Shown: positions 16,625 through 25,621, numbered from the stretch's first letter. The stretch: DNA of 64,000 bases from Bog-159 sp049511415 (GCA_049511415.1 JBEKYC010000020.1:32881-96880), one strand, 5' to 3'. The notes: a model not told the origin generated them from the letters alone. A program made the numbers and translations.

Positions 16625-18433
16625 CTACTTGTTCGTCATGAGAACTTTGCCGCCGCTGGCCTTGACCTGGCGTAGCGCTGTTTTGCCTACCAGGTTCTCG
16701 AAGCGCGGCACTGCCGGATCGCTGGCCACGAGATAGTATCGTCGCGGGCTCATCCAAAGGTTCTTCCACTGCGCGTCGTCAATGAAGACGTCCGGCGCAT
16801 CCGGCGCGTAGGAGCCGTACACCAGATTATTGAAGCGGCCGTTCAACAGCAGCGCGTCGCGGTTGGTGTAAAAGAAGACAGACGAGAAGGTGTAGTAATG
16901 GTGATCCACGATCAGCTTGCCCTCGGGCGAGTGCAGCAGCGCTTCCGCCAGCGGCCGTGAAGACAGATACGGATCGAAGGTGACCATCGCCAGGCGGGCC
17001 GCGTGGAAAAACAACACCATCATACATGCCGCGGCCAGAAAAGCGCGCTGGCCGGAGTAGCGCAGGGTTCCGAAAGCGCCGGCCAGAAACGCCACGGCCG
17101 CCACTGCGAGCGGCAGCCGGAGGTAGGCGAATGAAGCCAGCGTCAGATCTTCCATGTGACTGAGTGACAAGGTGTAGGTACCGGGACGCTGCGACAGGGC
17201 CATCGATATGTCGCCGGGGGCCGGCACATTGCGCACCAGGATGAAGATGGCCACGAGCACGACCGCCGCGCATGCAGCGATCACCCCGATCGTGCGCGTT
17301 CCGCCCCGCACCCAACCGCTATCGGTCGCCATGGCGGAGCCAAGCAACAGGGCCAGCGCCGGATAGCAGGGCATAGTGTAGTATTCCTGCGTGGTGGAGA
17401 AAGTAAAAAACACGAGCATGAAACCGGTCCAGCAAAGCGCCAGCAAGCGCGCGCGCCCAGCCCGATCCACCGGCTTGAATTCGAGCCTGGCGACCGCCGG
17501 AAAATAGACGCTCCACGGAAACAGCCAGAGCAGATGGAACAGCCAGAAATAGACGCGGGGCACGGTGTTGTAATCGCGCGGGTAGCGCAGATTCAGGAAG
17601 CGCAGCACCTGCTCGTTCATGAAGTAGAACCAGAGGAACCCGTGATATTCGCCACGCACGCTGTGCAGGCTGAAATCGAAATACGGCGGATTGCGCAGCA
17701 TCGCCAGGATATGCCAGGGCGCCGCGATCAGCAGTATGATCAGCGCGCCGCTGAACGGGCGCAGGCGCTTCCAGGTCTTGGCCTGGAACAACTGCCGAGT
17801 GAGAAACAAATAGATCACGCCGGCCGCGACCGGAAACAGCACGGCAACCGTGCTCTTTAAAAGCAGACCCACGCCGAGGCTGGCAGCCAGTACAAACGCC
17901 CAGAAGCGCGGGCGGCGCTCGTCGTAATCCAGCACACGCAGAAATGCCCACATGGCCAGCGCGACTGTAAACGTCAGCATCACGTCGGGGATCAACACGC
18001 GGGTGAAAAGATACAACCCGACGCAGGTGGCCAGAATCATGCCCGCGTAGAATCCGGCCTTGCGTCCGAATGCCCAGATGCCGAATGCGGCCGTCAGCCA
18101 GCAGAGGGCGATAGCGGAAAGCGCTACGGGAATGCGTGCGGCCCAGTCGTGCACGCCGAAGACCTGGTAAGTTGCCGCAATCGACCAGTAGATGAGCGGG
18201 GCTTTCTCCAGGTAGGCAACGCCGTCGAGCCGCGCCGTCACCCAGTCGCCGGATGTGAGCATGGTGCGCGCGATCTGCGCCTGCACGGCGTCGACATCAT
18301 CCATCAATGAGGGCGGTGAAACGATACAGCCCAAATAAACGGCGGCGGCGAGCAGCAGAACCGCTACGTAGAAATAAATATGTTGGCGGCGTGCTGATCC
18401 GGCGCCACGGCCGGGGCCGTCTGAATTTGCCAT
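16625..18433 (-). CDS. GT39/ArnT-like membrane glycosyltransferase
   Basis: 602 aa from ATG 18433. It is a polytopic membrane protein with about eleven TM helices. The first periplasmic loop carries the acidic motif (PSLMDDVDAVQAQIARTMLT) and then GDWVTARLDGVAYLEKAPL, typical of PMT/ArnT-type enzymes that move a sugar from a polyprenyl phosphate to lipid A, protein or glycan. The C-terminal ~150 residues form a soluble domain containing YYTFSSVFFYTNRDALLLNG. The frame is open upstream to GTG 18469. I chose ATG 18433 because GAGGA lies just before it and the N-terminus stays short. Either start lies inside the end of the asparagine synthase-like gene, so translation is likely coupled. Donor and acceptor are unknown. 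Confidence 0.87.
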   Translation of the reverse strand: MANSDGPGRGAGSARRQHIYFYVAVLLLAAAVYLGCIVSPPSLMDDVDAVQAQIARTMLTSGDWVTARLDGVAYLEKAPLIYWSIAATYQVFGVHDWAARIPVALSAIALCWLTAAFGIWAFGRKAGFYAGMILATCVGLYLFTRVLIPDVMLTFTVALAMWAFLRVLDYDERRPRFWAFVLAASLGVGLLLKSTVAVLFPVAAGVIYLFLTRQLFQAKTWKRLRPFSGALIILLIAAPWHILAMLRNPPYFDFSLHSVRGEYHGFLWFYFMNEQVLRFLNLRYPRDYNTVPRVYFWLFHLLWLFPWSVYFPAVARLEFKPVDRAGRARLLALCWTGFMLVFFTFSTTQEYYTMPCYPALALLLGSAMATDSGWVRGGTRTIGVIAACAAVVLVAIFILVRNVPAPGDISMALSQRPGTYTLSLSHMEDLTLASFAYLRLPLAVAAVAFLAGAFGTLRYSGQRAFLAAACMMVLFFHAARLAMVTFDPYLSSRPLAEALLHSPEGKLIVDHHYYTFSSVFFYTNRDALLLNGRFNNLVYGSYAPDAPDVFIDDAQWKNLWMSPRRYYLVASDPAVPRFENLVGKTALRQVKASGGKVLMTNK

Positions 18434-20277
18434 TTCCTCATCCAAAGGAACAGGATCATTAACCCCCACAGATGGTAACCGAGATTCTCGCGGCGTGCGA
18501 GGTGCCGGTCGATGCAGGATTCGATGGCTTCCGGACGGAAGACGTGGGCATGTTCCGCGGCGCCTTTTCTAAGGGTCTCGGTCATCAACTGCCGGAGCGG
18601 TCCGCGTAACCAATGGTGCGCGGGAATATCGAAGCCGGTCTTTTTACGCCGCAAGATGCAGGGCGGAAGCTTGCCGCGCATGAGATCTTTCAGAATCACC
18701 TTTTGCCGCGAGCCGCGGATCTTGAGCGCCGCGGGTAGGGTGGCGGCGAATTCCACGATGCGGTGATCGAGGAAGGGCGGCCGCACTTCGATGGAGTGGG
18801 CCATGCTCATGCGGTCCACCTTCATCAGAATGTCGTCGGGCAGGTAGTAGCGCTGATCGAACCACAAATAGGCCGGGAGATGCTCGCCGGCACGTGCCAG
18901 GTCGGCCAGGATGCGTTCGAGCGTACCTGGATTGGCGGTGCGCAGTAATTTGCGTTTGCCCGCATCCGAGAACGTGCCGTTCCAGTAGATGTGCGCGCGC
19001 TCGGGAGACATGCGGCTGCCTTCCAGAAACCGCTTCAGCATGTATTCGAAACTGATCTTGTCGTCGGATACCGGCCACAGGCTGGCGGCCGCACGAGCCA
19101 TGGGCAGCGTTCCGGGCGGCAAGTGCCGCATACGGCGGGCGTAGGCGTCGGCACGGTAGGTCAGGTAGCCGCCGAACAACTCATCAGCGCCTTCACCGCT
19201 CAGCGCGACCGTAACCTTTTGGCGCGTCATCTTGGACAGATACCAGACCGGCAGCGCACCGGCATCCGCATTGGGCTCATCGAAGTAGTAAGCGAACTCT
19301 TCGATGGCATCGGTGAGACCGGCCTCGGGGTTGACGTCGAATTCCTCGTGATCGGTTTGGTATTGGGTGGCCGCCGCACGGATGTACTCGGTTTCGTCGA
19401 ACGTGCGGCCATGGAAGGAGATGGAAAAGGTCTTGAGCCGTTGGCTGGACGCGCTGGCGGCGTAGTGCAGCACGGTGGAAGAATCGATGCCGCCACTCAG
19501 CCAGATGCCTAAGGGAACATCCGAGAGCAGATGCTCGCGCACCGACGCGCTCAAGAGGCGGTCGAGTTCTGCGAGCGCTTCCTTCTTGGGACGATTCACA
19601 GGCGCCGCGACCGGCAGCCGCCAATATGGTTCAGCGCGCACGGCTCCCGCTTGCCACTCCAACCAATAACCGGGCGTGAGCTTCTCGATGCCTTCGACCA
19701 GCGTCCAGGGGCAGGGCACGTAATTAAGCGACAAGTAGCAATCGAGACCCGCGAGGCTCAGGCGGCGCGCAAACTCAGGATGCGCGAAGATGGTTTTCAG
19801 CTCCGAACCAAACAACAGGTCCGCGCCGTGGCGGGCGATGTAGAGTGGCTTGATCCCTGTGCGATCGCGGGCCAGTACCAGGCGTTTGCGCGATTCGCTC
19901 CATAGCGCGACGGCAAACATGCCGCGTAGGCTGGAAAAGCAGGCCGTATCCCATTCGCGAAATGCTTCCAGGACGGTCTCGGTGTCGCTGCGGGTGCGGA
20001 AACGGTGGCCGCGACGCTCGAGTTCGGCGCGCACTTCCAGGTGGTTGTAGATCTCGCCATTAAACGCAATCACCGTGTCGCCATCTTCAGAAATGATGGG
20101 CTGGTCGCCGGAAGCGAGGTCGATGATTTTCAGACGGGCGGCGCCCAGCGCGGCTAAGTTGGATTCGAAAACTCCTTGCTGATCGGGGCCGCGGTGAACG
20201 AGGGTATGAATGGCGCTGCGGATGCGCTCAGGCCCGGGAGAGAATCTAAGCTTGGTGAATCCGGCGATGCCGCACAA
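18364..20277 (-). CDS. asnB: Asparagine synthase (glutamine-hydrolysing)-like amidotransferase
   Basis: 637 aa from TTG 20277, which gives M-C-G-I-A-G-F and so the free N-terminal Cys2 nucleophile required by class II glutamine amidotransferases. The frame extends upstream to an ATG at 20364, but that would bury the cysteine behind 29 residues, so TTG is almost certainly used. The glutaminase domain spans about 1-210 (HRGPDQQG, FNGEIYNH, SDTETVLEA). The synthetase domain has the PP-loop LSGGIDSS and the later SGEGADELFGGY. The family makes asparagine or, in exopolysaccharide clusters, amidates sugars and other acids. Its overlap with a GT39 gene and its glycan neighbourhood favour the second role, but both are possible. 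The divergent GT gene starts only ~17-31 bases away. Confidence 0.9.
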   Translation of the reverse strand: MCGIAGFTKLRFSPGPERIRSAIHTLVHRGPDQQGVFESNLAALGAARLKIIDLASGDQPIISEDGDTVIAFNGEIYNHLEVRAELERRGHRFRTRSDTETVLEAFREWDTACFSSLRGMFAVALWSESRKRLVLARDRTGIKPLYIARHGADLLFGSELKTIFAHPEFARRLSLAGLDCYLSLNYVPCPWTLVEGIEKLTPGYWLEWQAGAVRAEPYWRLPVAAPVNRPKKEALAELDRLLSASVREHLLSDVPLGIWLSGGIDSSTVLHYAASASSQRLKTFSISFHGRTFDETEYIRAAATQYQTDHEEFDVNPEAGLTDAIEEFAYYFDEPNADAGALPVWYLSKMTRQKVTVALSGEGADELFGGYLTYRADAYARRMRHLPPGTLPMARAAASLWPVSDDKISFEYMLKRFLEGSRMSPERAHIYWNGTFSDAGKRKLLRTANPGTLERILADLARAGEHLPAYLWFDQRYYLPDDILMKVDRMSMAHSIEVRPPFLDHRIVEFAATLPAALKIRGSRQKVILKDLMRGKLPPCILRRKKTGFDIPAHHWLRGPLRQLMTETLRKGAAEHAHVFRPEAIESCIDRHLARRENLGYHLWGLMILFLWMRKWQIQTAPAVAPDQHAANIFIST

Positions 20278-20293
20278 GTTCTGAATGTAACAT

Positions 20294-21481
20294 ATGGCGC
20301 GCTGGTGTATGATGAAGCTGACTGTGACCGTCCTGTTCCTGGCCGCGGCGGCTATCCCCTTCATTTACTATCTGATCGCCCTCTATAGCAGCGGCGCGTA
20401 CTTTCGCCAGGCGCGGCTGGCCGCGAGGCCGGCAGGCGAATTTCTGCCGCCGGTGAGCAACCTGAAACCTATACGCGGCCTGGATCCCGGCGCGTACGAG
20501 AATTTCGCCAGTTTCTGCCGGCAGGATTATCCGGAATACGAGATAGTCTTCTGCGTGGGTGACCACGACGATCCGGTGCTGCCTGTGATCGACAAACTGA
20601 TCTGCGATTTTCCGGATCGGCGCATTCGGGTATTGTTCGGTTCGGGGCGGGTCGCCACGAACGACAAGGTGGCGAAGCTGGCGCGCATGGTCAGCGAGGC
20701 CGAGCACGAAGTGGTGGTGATCAGCGACAGCGATGTGCGTGTCGAGCCTGACTATCTGCGGCGTGTGGTTGCTCCGTTAGCGGATGCCAATGTGGGTGCG
20801 GTGACTTGCTTCTACATACCCGCCGAGGGGTATACGTTCGCCGACAGCTTGCAGTCAATGGGCATGTTCTCGGACTTCTACGCCGGCATTCTGGTGGCCT
20901 GGCAGTTGGACGGCGTGAAATTCGCTTTAGGCCCGACCATCGCGACAACCCGCTCGCGCCTCAGGGAATTCGGCGGATACGAGTCACTGGAAAACCGTCC
21001 GGCGGACGATCTGCTGGTGGGGCGGCTGATCGCCGAACAGGGCCACCGGGTGGAACTGCTGTGCTACAAGGTGCTGGCCGTCGCGGACTATGAGTCCATG
21101 AGCGACCTGTTTCATAAGCGGCTGCGGTGGATCGTGGTGATGCGGCACATGCGTCCATGGGGCCACCTCGGGCTGCTGCTGACGCAAGGGCTGCCATGGT
21201 CACTGGCGGCGATCGCCGTGCATCCTTCGGCGGCTGTGGCGATCGGTTACCTGAGCACGTATCTGGCATTGCGTTTTGCGATGACCTGGATGATAGGCAC
21301 GTCGGGGCTGAAACAATCGGGGCTGTGGCGCAAGATGTGGGCCATACCGGCGTGGGATGCTTTGGCGTTTTGCATCTGGCTGGCCAGCTTCGGACGGCGC
21401 AGCATCCGTTGGCGCGGGAGCGATTACCGGCTACGGGATGGCCAGCTAGTGCCAGTGGTACCGGGGCCGGGCCAAGAATAA
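20294..21481 (+). CDS. HpnI/ceramide-glucosyltransferase-like membrane GT (GT21)
   Basis: 395 aa from ATG 20294; ATG 20309 is an equally good start, leaving M-M-K-L-T-V in front of the first TM helix (VLFLAAAAIPFIYYLIALY). The GT-A domain shows the family set: VSNLKPIRGLDPG, the D1 motif VVISDSDVRV, GPTIATTRS, the D3-type RPADDLLVG and the (R/Q)XXRW-type KRLRWIVVMR. C-terminal TM helices follow. Relatives glucosylate ceramide or add N-acetylglucosamine to bacteriohopanetetrol (HpnI) at the cytoplasmic membrane. The acceptor here could be a hopanoid, a sphingolipid or another lipid. It is divergent from the asnB-like gene with almost no space for separate promoters. Confidence 0.88.
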   Translation: MARWCMMKLTVTVLFLAAAAIPFIYYLIALYSSGAYFRQARLAARPAGEFLPPVSNLKPIRGLDPGAYENFASFCRQDYPEYEIVFCVGDHDDPVLPVIDKLICDFPDRRIRVLFGSGRVATNDKVAKLARMVSEAEHEVVVISDSDVRVEPDYLRRVVAPLADANVGAVTCFYIPAEGYTFADSLQSMGMFSDFYAGILVAWQLDGVKFALGPTIATTRSRLREFGGYESLENRPADDLLVGRLIAEQGHRVELLCYKVLAVADYESMSDLFHKRLRWIVVMRHMRPWGHLGLLLTQGLPWSLAAIAVHPSAAVAIGYLSTYLALRFAMTWMIGTSGLKQSGLWRKMWAIPAWDALAFCIWLASFGRRSIRWRGSDYRLRDGQLVPVVPGPGQE

Positions 21482-21490
21482 AAGCCGGAC

Positions 21491-21739
21491 TTAGCTGGTT
21501 TTCTGGCTCCGCAGCAACTCACCGATGGCACTGACGAGTCCTGCGATGCGCGCATCGGTCTGCCGGAAGCGCTCATCCGTCTCCTGGAAGCGCCGGGCGA
21601 CCTCCTGAAAGCGTTCTTCGGTCTTGATTTGGGCCTCAGTCAGCAGGACTAAGACACCGTCCAGTTGGGCTTGGTTCTCCGCCAGTGCGCCGACCAGCGT
21701 CTCCAAACGGGTCACGCGAGTGTTCAACGTTTCGGCCAT
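21491..21739 (-). CDS. Small coiled-coil protein
   Basis: 82 aa from ATG 21739, with GAAGAA just upstream. The whole protein is a predicted amphipathic coiled coil: a heptad-like LETLVGALAENQAQLDGVLV stretch, then a charged repeat alternating R-F-Q-E and T-D-E-R-F-R-Q-T-D, then IAGLVSAIGELLRSQ. There is no signal peptide, TM segment or catalytic motif. It is similar in style to the small DUF-type coiled-coil proteins often found singly in Acidobacteriota. It lies on the strand of the two SMR-type genes, 23 bases downstream of them, so it may be the last gene of that operon. Function unknown. Confidence 0.7.
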   Translation of the reverse strand: MAETLNTRVTRLETLVGALAENQAQLDGVLVLLTEAQIKTEERFQEVARRFQETDERFRQTDARIAGLVSAIGELLRSQKTS

Positions 21740-21762
21740 TTCTTCTATTATATCTGCCCAGG

Positions 21763-22122
21763 CTAACGCGCCAGCAGAACGATGCCGCCAAGAACCAATA
21801 GCGCGCCCGCCGCGCGGCGCATCCCCACACGTTCTTTGAGCCACAGCTTCGCCAGCACTGTCTCCAGAATGAAACTGGCCGCGGACGCCGGTACGGCGAA
21901 GCTCAGCGGCGTGGCTTGGACCAACGCCATAAACGCGAAGAACGAAACCGCCAGGCAGGCGATCGACAAAATCAACGGTACGCGCATCACCATCAGCTTG
22001 AGCATGCGGGCCAATCCACTGGCATCCACGGACTGCTCGCCGGCCCGCTTCATTTCGTAGCTTTGCAGGAGGTCGCCGAGCGCGGTGGCTGTCACGACCA
22101 GGCTTAACAAGAGCCACTTCAT
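21763..22122 (-). CDS. Small four-TM SMR/EamA-type membrane protein (second of a pair)
   Basis: 119 aa from ATG 22122, which overlaps the upstream stop as ATGA; the longer open frame from 22194 is not needed. Four hydrophobic segments are visible: MKWLLLSLVVTATALGDLLQ, VPLILSIACLAVSFFAFMAL, FAVPASAASFILETVLAKLW and AAGALLVLGGIVLLAR. Size and topology match small multidrug-resistance-like subunits and the ArnE/ArnF flippase subunits. The tandem, translationally coupled arrangement of two unequal subunits suggests a heterodimer. With glycosyltransferases on both sides, a lipid-linked sugar flippase is a reasonable guess; a drug/cation exporter is the alternative. Confidence 0.8.
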   Translation of the reverse strand: MKWLLLSLVVTATALGDLLQSYEMKRAGEQSVDASGLARMLKLMVMRVPLILSIACLAVSFFAFMALVQATPLSFAVPASAASFILETVLAKLWLKERVGMRRAAGALLVLGGIVLLAR

Positions 22123-22520
22123 GGGCGCGTCGTATTCTGGGAGGTTGACCCGACTACCCCGGTTCCGAGGAAGATCAGAATGGTTCCCAGCCACTGCTGT
22201 AGCGTGACCGTCTCATGCAGGAACACCGTGCCGAACAGCGCAGCCAGAACATAGCCGATGGATGTTACCGGCAAAATGTAGCTCAAGTCGGCGAGACTGA
22301 GAAGGGCCATGCGAGTCAGTAACGACAGGATCAGCATGGCGATGCCTAAGGCCACGAAGGGATGGAGCATGGCAGTAAGATACGCGGCCGGATTCAGCGA
22401 TAACTTTTCCGGAAAATGCTTGGTGCCCCAGGCCAGTGACAGGTTGCCGGCGGGTCTGAGAAATATGAACAGGGCCAAATACAGGAGCGTGCGCGCCCGT
22501 GTACCAAGGCGGTTGTTCAT
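22119..22520 (-). CDS. Small four-TM SMR/EamA-type membrane protein (first of a pair)
   Basis: 133 aa from ATG 22520, with GGAAAA eight bases upstream. It has four TM-like segments: TLLYLALFIFLRPAGNLSLA, a middle pair around FVALGIAMLILSLLTRMALL and LADLSYILPVTSIGYVLAAL, and WLGTILIFLGTGVVG at the end. The LSYILPVTSIGYV stretch with an acidic residue just before it, and ETVTLQQWLGTILIFLGTG near the end, are typical of EamA/SMR subunits. The product is close in size and layout to its downstream partner but clearly different in sequence, as in heterodimeric ArnE/ArnF or EbrAB-type pairs. It is divergent from the metallophosphoesterase gene with 58 bases between starts. Confidence 0.8.
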   Translation of the reverse strand: MNNRLGTRARTLLYLALFIFLRPAGNLSLAWGTKHFPEKLSLNPAAYLTAMLHPFVALGIAMLILSLLTRMALLSLADLSYILPVTSIGYVLAALFGTVFLHETVTLQQWLGTILIFLGTGVVGSTSQNTTRP

Positions 22521-22578
22521 TGAGCTTTTTCCATTCCGCGTTCCCCCATGTGGCATAATAACGCGCATAGGGGTCTGC

Positions 22579-23781
22579 ATGTCCTTCGCGTTGATTCTCG
22601 GCAGCATGTTCGCTCTCTTTCTTGCAAGCCAGATCTACTGGTTCACACGGGCGCGACATCGGTTGGGGCTTCTGACAACTAACCGGCGCACCCGGTGGCT
22701 GGTGACGGCCGCGGTCGCGGCGGTGTACATTGCAGTGCTTCTGCTTAATTTCGGCGTCTTCGCGCGGCGTTACAGTCCCACGCGGCTCACCTGGTACGAC
22801 GCGCTGGTTTCGGCGCCCTTCGCCTGGTGGGTCACCAGTTCGCTGCTGGCCTTTCTGATCGCAATCCTGGTTTGGCCCGTGCGGCGGTTGGCGCGAAGGA
22901 GCGCGCCCGGCTCACCGGGCCGGCGGCAGTTTCTGGAACGGACCGCAACGGCGGCGGTCGCGGCGCCGTTCGTGGCGGGCGCTTACGGCCTCTTCTACGG
23001 CCGGCTCAATCTGCAAATCACGCGTCAGCCCATCCGGCTGGCGCGGTTACCCAAATCATTCGCCGGATTTCGCATCGCACAACTTTCCGATATTCATATC
23101 GGGCCGTTTATGAGCGAAAGCGAGATCCGGAAGATCGTCCAGATCGCTAACGGCCTGAAACCCGATCTGTTTGCGCTCACGGGCGACTTTGTCACCTGGG
23201 ACCCGTCCACACAACAAGCCGTCGTTAATGCAATGGCCGGACTGCATGCACCCTTTGGCCTTTTTGGTTGTTTGGGGAACCACGAAGCCTGGTCGGGCAC
23301 CGAAGATTCCATCACCCGATTGTTTCAACAGGCCGGGGTCCGCATCCTCCGGCGCGAACGCGTACCCGTCGCGGTTGGGGGTAACAGCCTGAACCTGATC
23401 GGGGTTGATTTCGAGACGCATCGTCACATGGGCCCGGCCAATGACAAGTTTGTCCATCGCTATCTGGAAGGCGTGGAAAGTCTGGTGGCACGGGATGCGG
23501 TCAATATTCTGATGAGCCACAATCCGGACACGTTCGACCGGGCGGCAGAGATGGGCATCGACCTGAGCCTGGCGGGCCATACGCACGGCGGCCAACTCGC
23601 GCTGGAGTTTGTCAGCCCGCAGATTGCTCCCAGCCGCCTAGTAACGCCATATGTCGCGGGTTGGTTTCAAAAGCCGGGAGGCCAACTGTACGTCAATCGC
23701 GGCATCGGGACTATCGGCGTCCCCATGCGCGTTGGCGCACCCCCGGAGATTACGGTCTACGAGTTAGTCAGGGATGTGTAG
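22579..23781 (+). CDS. Membrane-anchored metallophosphoesterase (YkuE-like)
   Basis: 400 aa from ATG 22579, with AGGGG five bases upstream; the open frame extends farther back but lacks support. The N-terminus has about four TM helices (residues 1-160). The calcineurin-like phosphoesterase domain follows with a complete metal-binding set: QLSDIHIG (D-x-H), LTGDFVTW, LGNHEAW, LMSHNPD and LAGHTHGG. Close relatives (YkuE/YaeI) are phosphodiesterases, some acting on lipid head groups such as UDP-diacylglucosamine. Next to glycolipid genes, a lipid or sugar-phosphate substrate is plausible. Its end overlaps the convergent TolC-like gene by 14 bases. Confidence 0.92.
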   Translation: MSFALILGSMFALFLASQIYWFTRARHRLGLLTTNRRTRWLVTAAVAAVYIAVLLLNFGVFARRYSPTRLTWYDALVSAPFAWWVTSSLLAFLIAILVWPVRRLARRSAPGSPGRRQFLERTATAAVAAPFVAGAYGLFYGRLNLQITRQPIRLARLPKSFAGFRIAQLSDIHIGPFMSESEIRKIVQIANGLKPDLFALTGDFVTWDPSTQQAVVNAMAGLHAPFGLFGCLGNHEAWSGTEDSITRLFQQAGVRILRRERVPVAVGGNSLNLIGVDFETHRHMGPANDKFVHRYLEGVESLVARDAVNILMSHNPDTFDRAAEMGIDLSLAGHTHGGQLALEFVSPQIAPSRLVTPYVAGWFQKPGGQLYVNRGIGTIGVPMRVGAPPEITVYELVRDV

Positions 23782-25621
23782 GCGCAGAGACTACGCCGGT
23801 AAGTGCCTCGTCGAGAGAGATATTGTTCTTCTCGAGAGTCTCGCCCAGCACCTGGTCCATCGACACGCGCGCGTGCGCATAAGCTGAAAGGCTGGTGAGT
23901 TCGGCAAGTTGCGCGGTCACGGAAGCCCGCTGATCGATGATGATGTCGTTGAAAGTGGAAATGCCGTAGGAGAATTTCTTGCGATCTTCGGCGAGGATCT
24001 CATCTTGCAAAGCCCGCGTATCGCGGGTCGCGGAGTAACGTGCGCGCGACTGCCGCAACGCGCTCAACTGATTCGAAATATCCACCACGATCTGGTTTGT
24101 GTCGCGCTGGCTGCTGACTTCCGACTGGCGGAATTCCAATTGATCGATACCGTAGTCGCCTTGCGCCTGCCGGTTCTTGAGAGGAATGGAGAGGCCCAGG
24201 GAGCCGGCCTCATTGGGAAAGTCGCGCCGGAAGATCTGTTTGAGCGCCGTGCCATATCCTCCCACGAAGTACGGATTGGCCTCGAATTGGGCCGCACCCG
24301 ACGCGCCGCGATTATAGGCCTGCGCCTGCACCGTCAAGGTCGGCAAGAGCGGATTCTCCGTCCCGGCGAGAGACATCCTTTGTGTTTGATTCCGAAAGTT
24401 TGAGACCGCCACGTCCGGCCGTTTCTTCATGGCAGTCGCGACCAGCTCGCGCAAGGGCGGCAGATCGTCCGCCGCTGGGACTTCGAAGCGGTCGAGGGTC
24501 ACGATGCCCGCGGCTTCTATCTCGGGATCCATCGTGCGCGTGATGGCATCCTTCAGCATGCCTTCTCGTTGGCTCACACCGTACTGTGCCACCACCAGAT
24601 CATGCGCGCGGCTGGCAGCCTCGGCCTCCGCGCGCGGCAGTTCCACGCGCGGCATGGCGCCCGCGGCGATCTCTTTACGTGTGTCATCCAGGAATTTTTG
24701 CGTCATTTCCAGCGCACGCTGCCTGATCTTCAGTTCGTCGTTGGCATTTACCAAGTCCCAGTAAAGAAACAGGACGCTGGCGGTCAGGTTAAGCAATTGG
24801 GAACGGAAGTCCTCGCGAGACGCCATGGTATTGACTTGCGCGATGCGGATGAAGCGGTCGTTCAGTTTGACGCCAAAGCCCTGTAGCAGATTGTGCCGGA
24901 TCGCGACGCTCATATAAGGACCCCTTTGCGGCTCCAGGCTGTCGGACGGGGCATTTTCGTTCAGGTATTGTTCATAATCCGTGACCCTGACATAGCCGCC
25001 GCTCAAGAGCCCCTCCTGCACAAAGGTGCTATAAGCGCGGATGGTCTGGATGAGAGCGGGCGTCTGGCTGACTACCGCATTGGATTGCGGCTGGCTCAAG
25101 TGCTCGAAGGTGGTGGAGTTCTGCAAAACGGGATCCAGGTTCGGCGTCACTACGCCAATCTGTTGGATGGTGGCTCCCCCTGAGTTGCCGCTGCTGGATC
25201 CGCCTCCGCTGGTGGACAGGCCCGCGGCCGCGATACTGCCGTTGACGCCCAGCCCGTTGTCGACGCTGGCCACCTGCGCGGCGGCGTTAGGAACACCGCG
25301 TAGCGGGCCGCCTGCCTTTTGCCGTTCGAGTGCGGATTGCGCCAGCAGCGGTCCGTAGCGATCGATCTCCAGATTGAGATTGTTTTCGATGGCCAGCGCC
25401 AGTGTATCCTGCACAGTCAGGTATAACCTGCCGGCCCGCAGCAGATCATGCAGCCGCTGCGAATTCCTCAGGCGGATACCGGCCACTGTCGGCGGCGCAT
25501 AAGAGCGTATAGGAGCTATCAAGTGCGGCTTTTCGATGGCATACTGGGAGTCCTGCGCGGAGCACACGGATACCGCGCTAAGAAGGATCAAACAGTTCCT
25601 GGAGCGGCGCCGAGCCCTCAT
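23768..25621 (-). CDS. TolC-family outer-membrane efflux protein (downstream copy)
   Basis: 617 aa. A signal peptide (NCLILLSAVSVCSAQ) is followed by a ~45-residue extension, then the OEP pattern LYLTVQDTLALAIENNLNLE. A glycine/serine-rich insert lies near 130-160. The two repeated OEP domains have long coiled segments and NxRAQGDYG-type strand turns (SIPLKNRQAQGDYGIDQLEF). OEP trimers form the channel-tunnel of RND, ABC or type I exporters. No inner-membrane pump or adaptor gene is adjacent. The start ATG overlaps the stop of the upstream paralogue (ATGA), so both are made together. Its own end overlaps the metallophosphoesterase gene on the other strand. Confidence 0.9.
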   Translation of the reverse strand: MRARRRSRNCLILLSAVSVCSAQDSQYAIEKPHLIAPIRSYAPPTVAGIRLRNSQRLHDLLRAGRLYLTVQDTLALAIENNLNLEIDRYGPLLAQSALERQKAGGPLRGVPNAAAQVASVDNGLGVNGSIAAAGLSTSGGGSSSGNSGGATIQQIGVVTPNLDPVLQNSTTFEHLSQPQSNAVVSQTPALIQTIRAYSTFVQEGLLSGGYVRVTDYEQYLNENAPSDSLEPQRGPYMSVAIRHNLLQGFGVKLNDRFIRIAQVNTMASREDFRSQLLNLTASVLFLYWDLVNANDELKIRQRALEMTQKFLDDTRKEIAAGAMPRVELPRAEAEAASRAHDLVVAQYGVSQREGMLKDAITRTMDPEIEAAGIVTLDRFEVPAADDLPPLRELVATAMKKRPDVAVSNFRNQTQRMSLAGTENPLLPTLTVQAQAYNRGASGAAQFEANPYFVGGYGTALKQIFRRDFPNEAGSLGLSIPLKNRQAQGDYGIDQLEFRQSEVSSQRDTNQIVVDISNQLSALRQSRARYSATRDTRALQDEILAEDRKKFSYGISTFNDIIIDQRASVTAQLAELTSLSAYAHARVSMDQVLGETLEKNNISLDEALTGVVSAPTHP

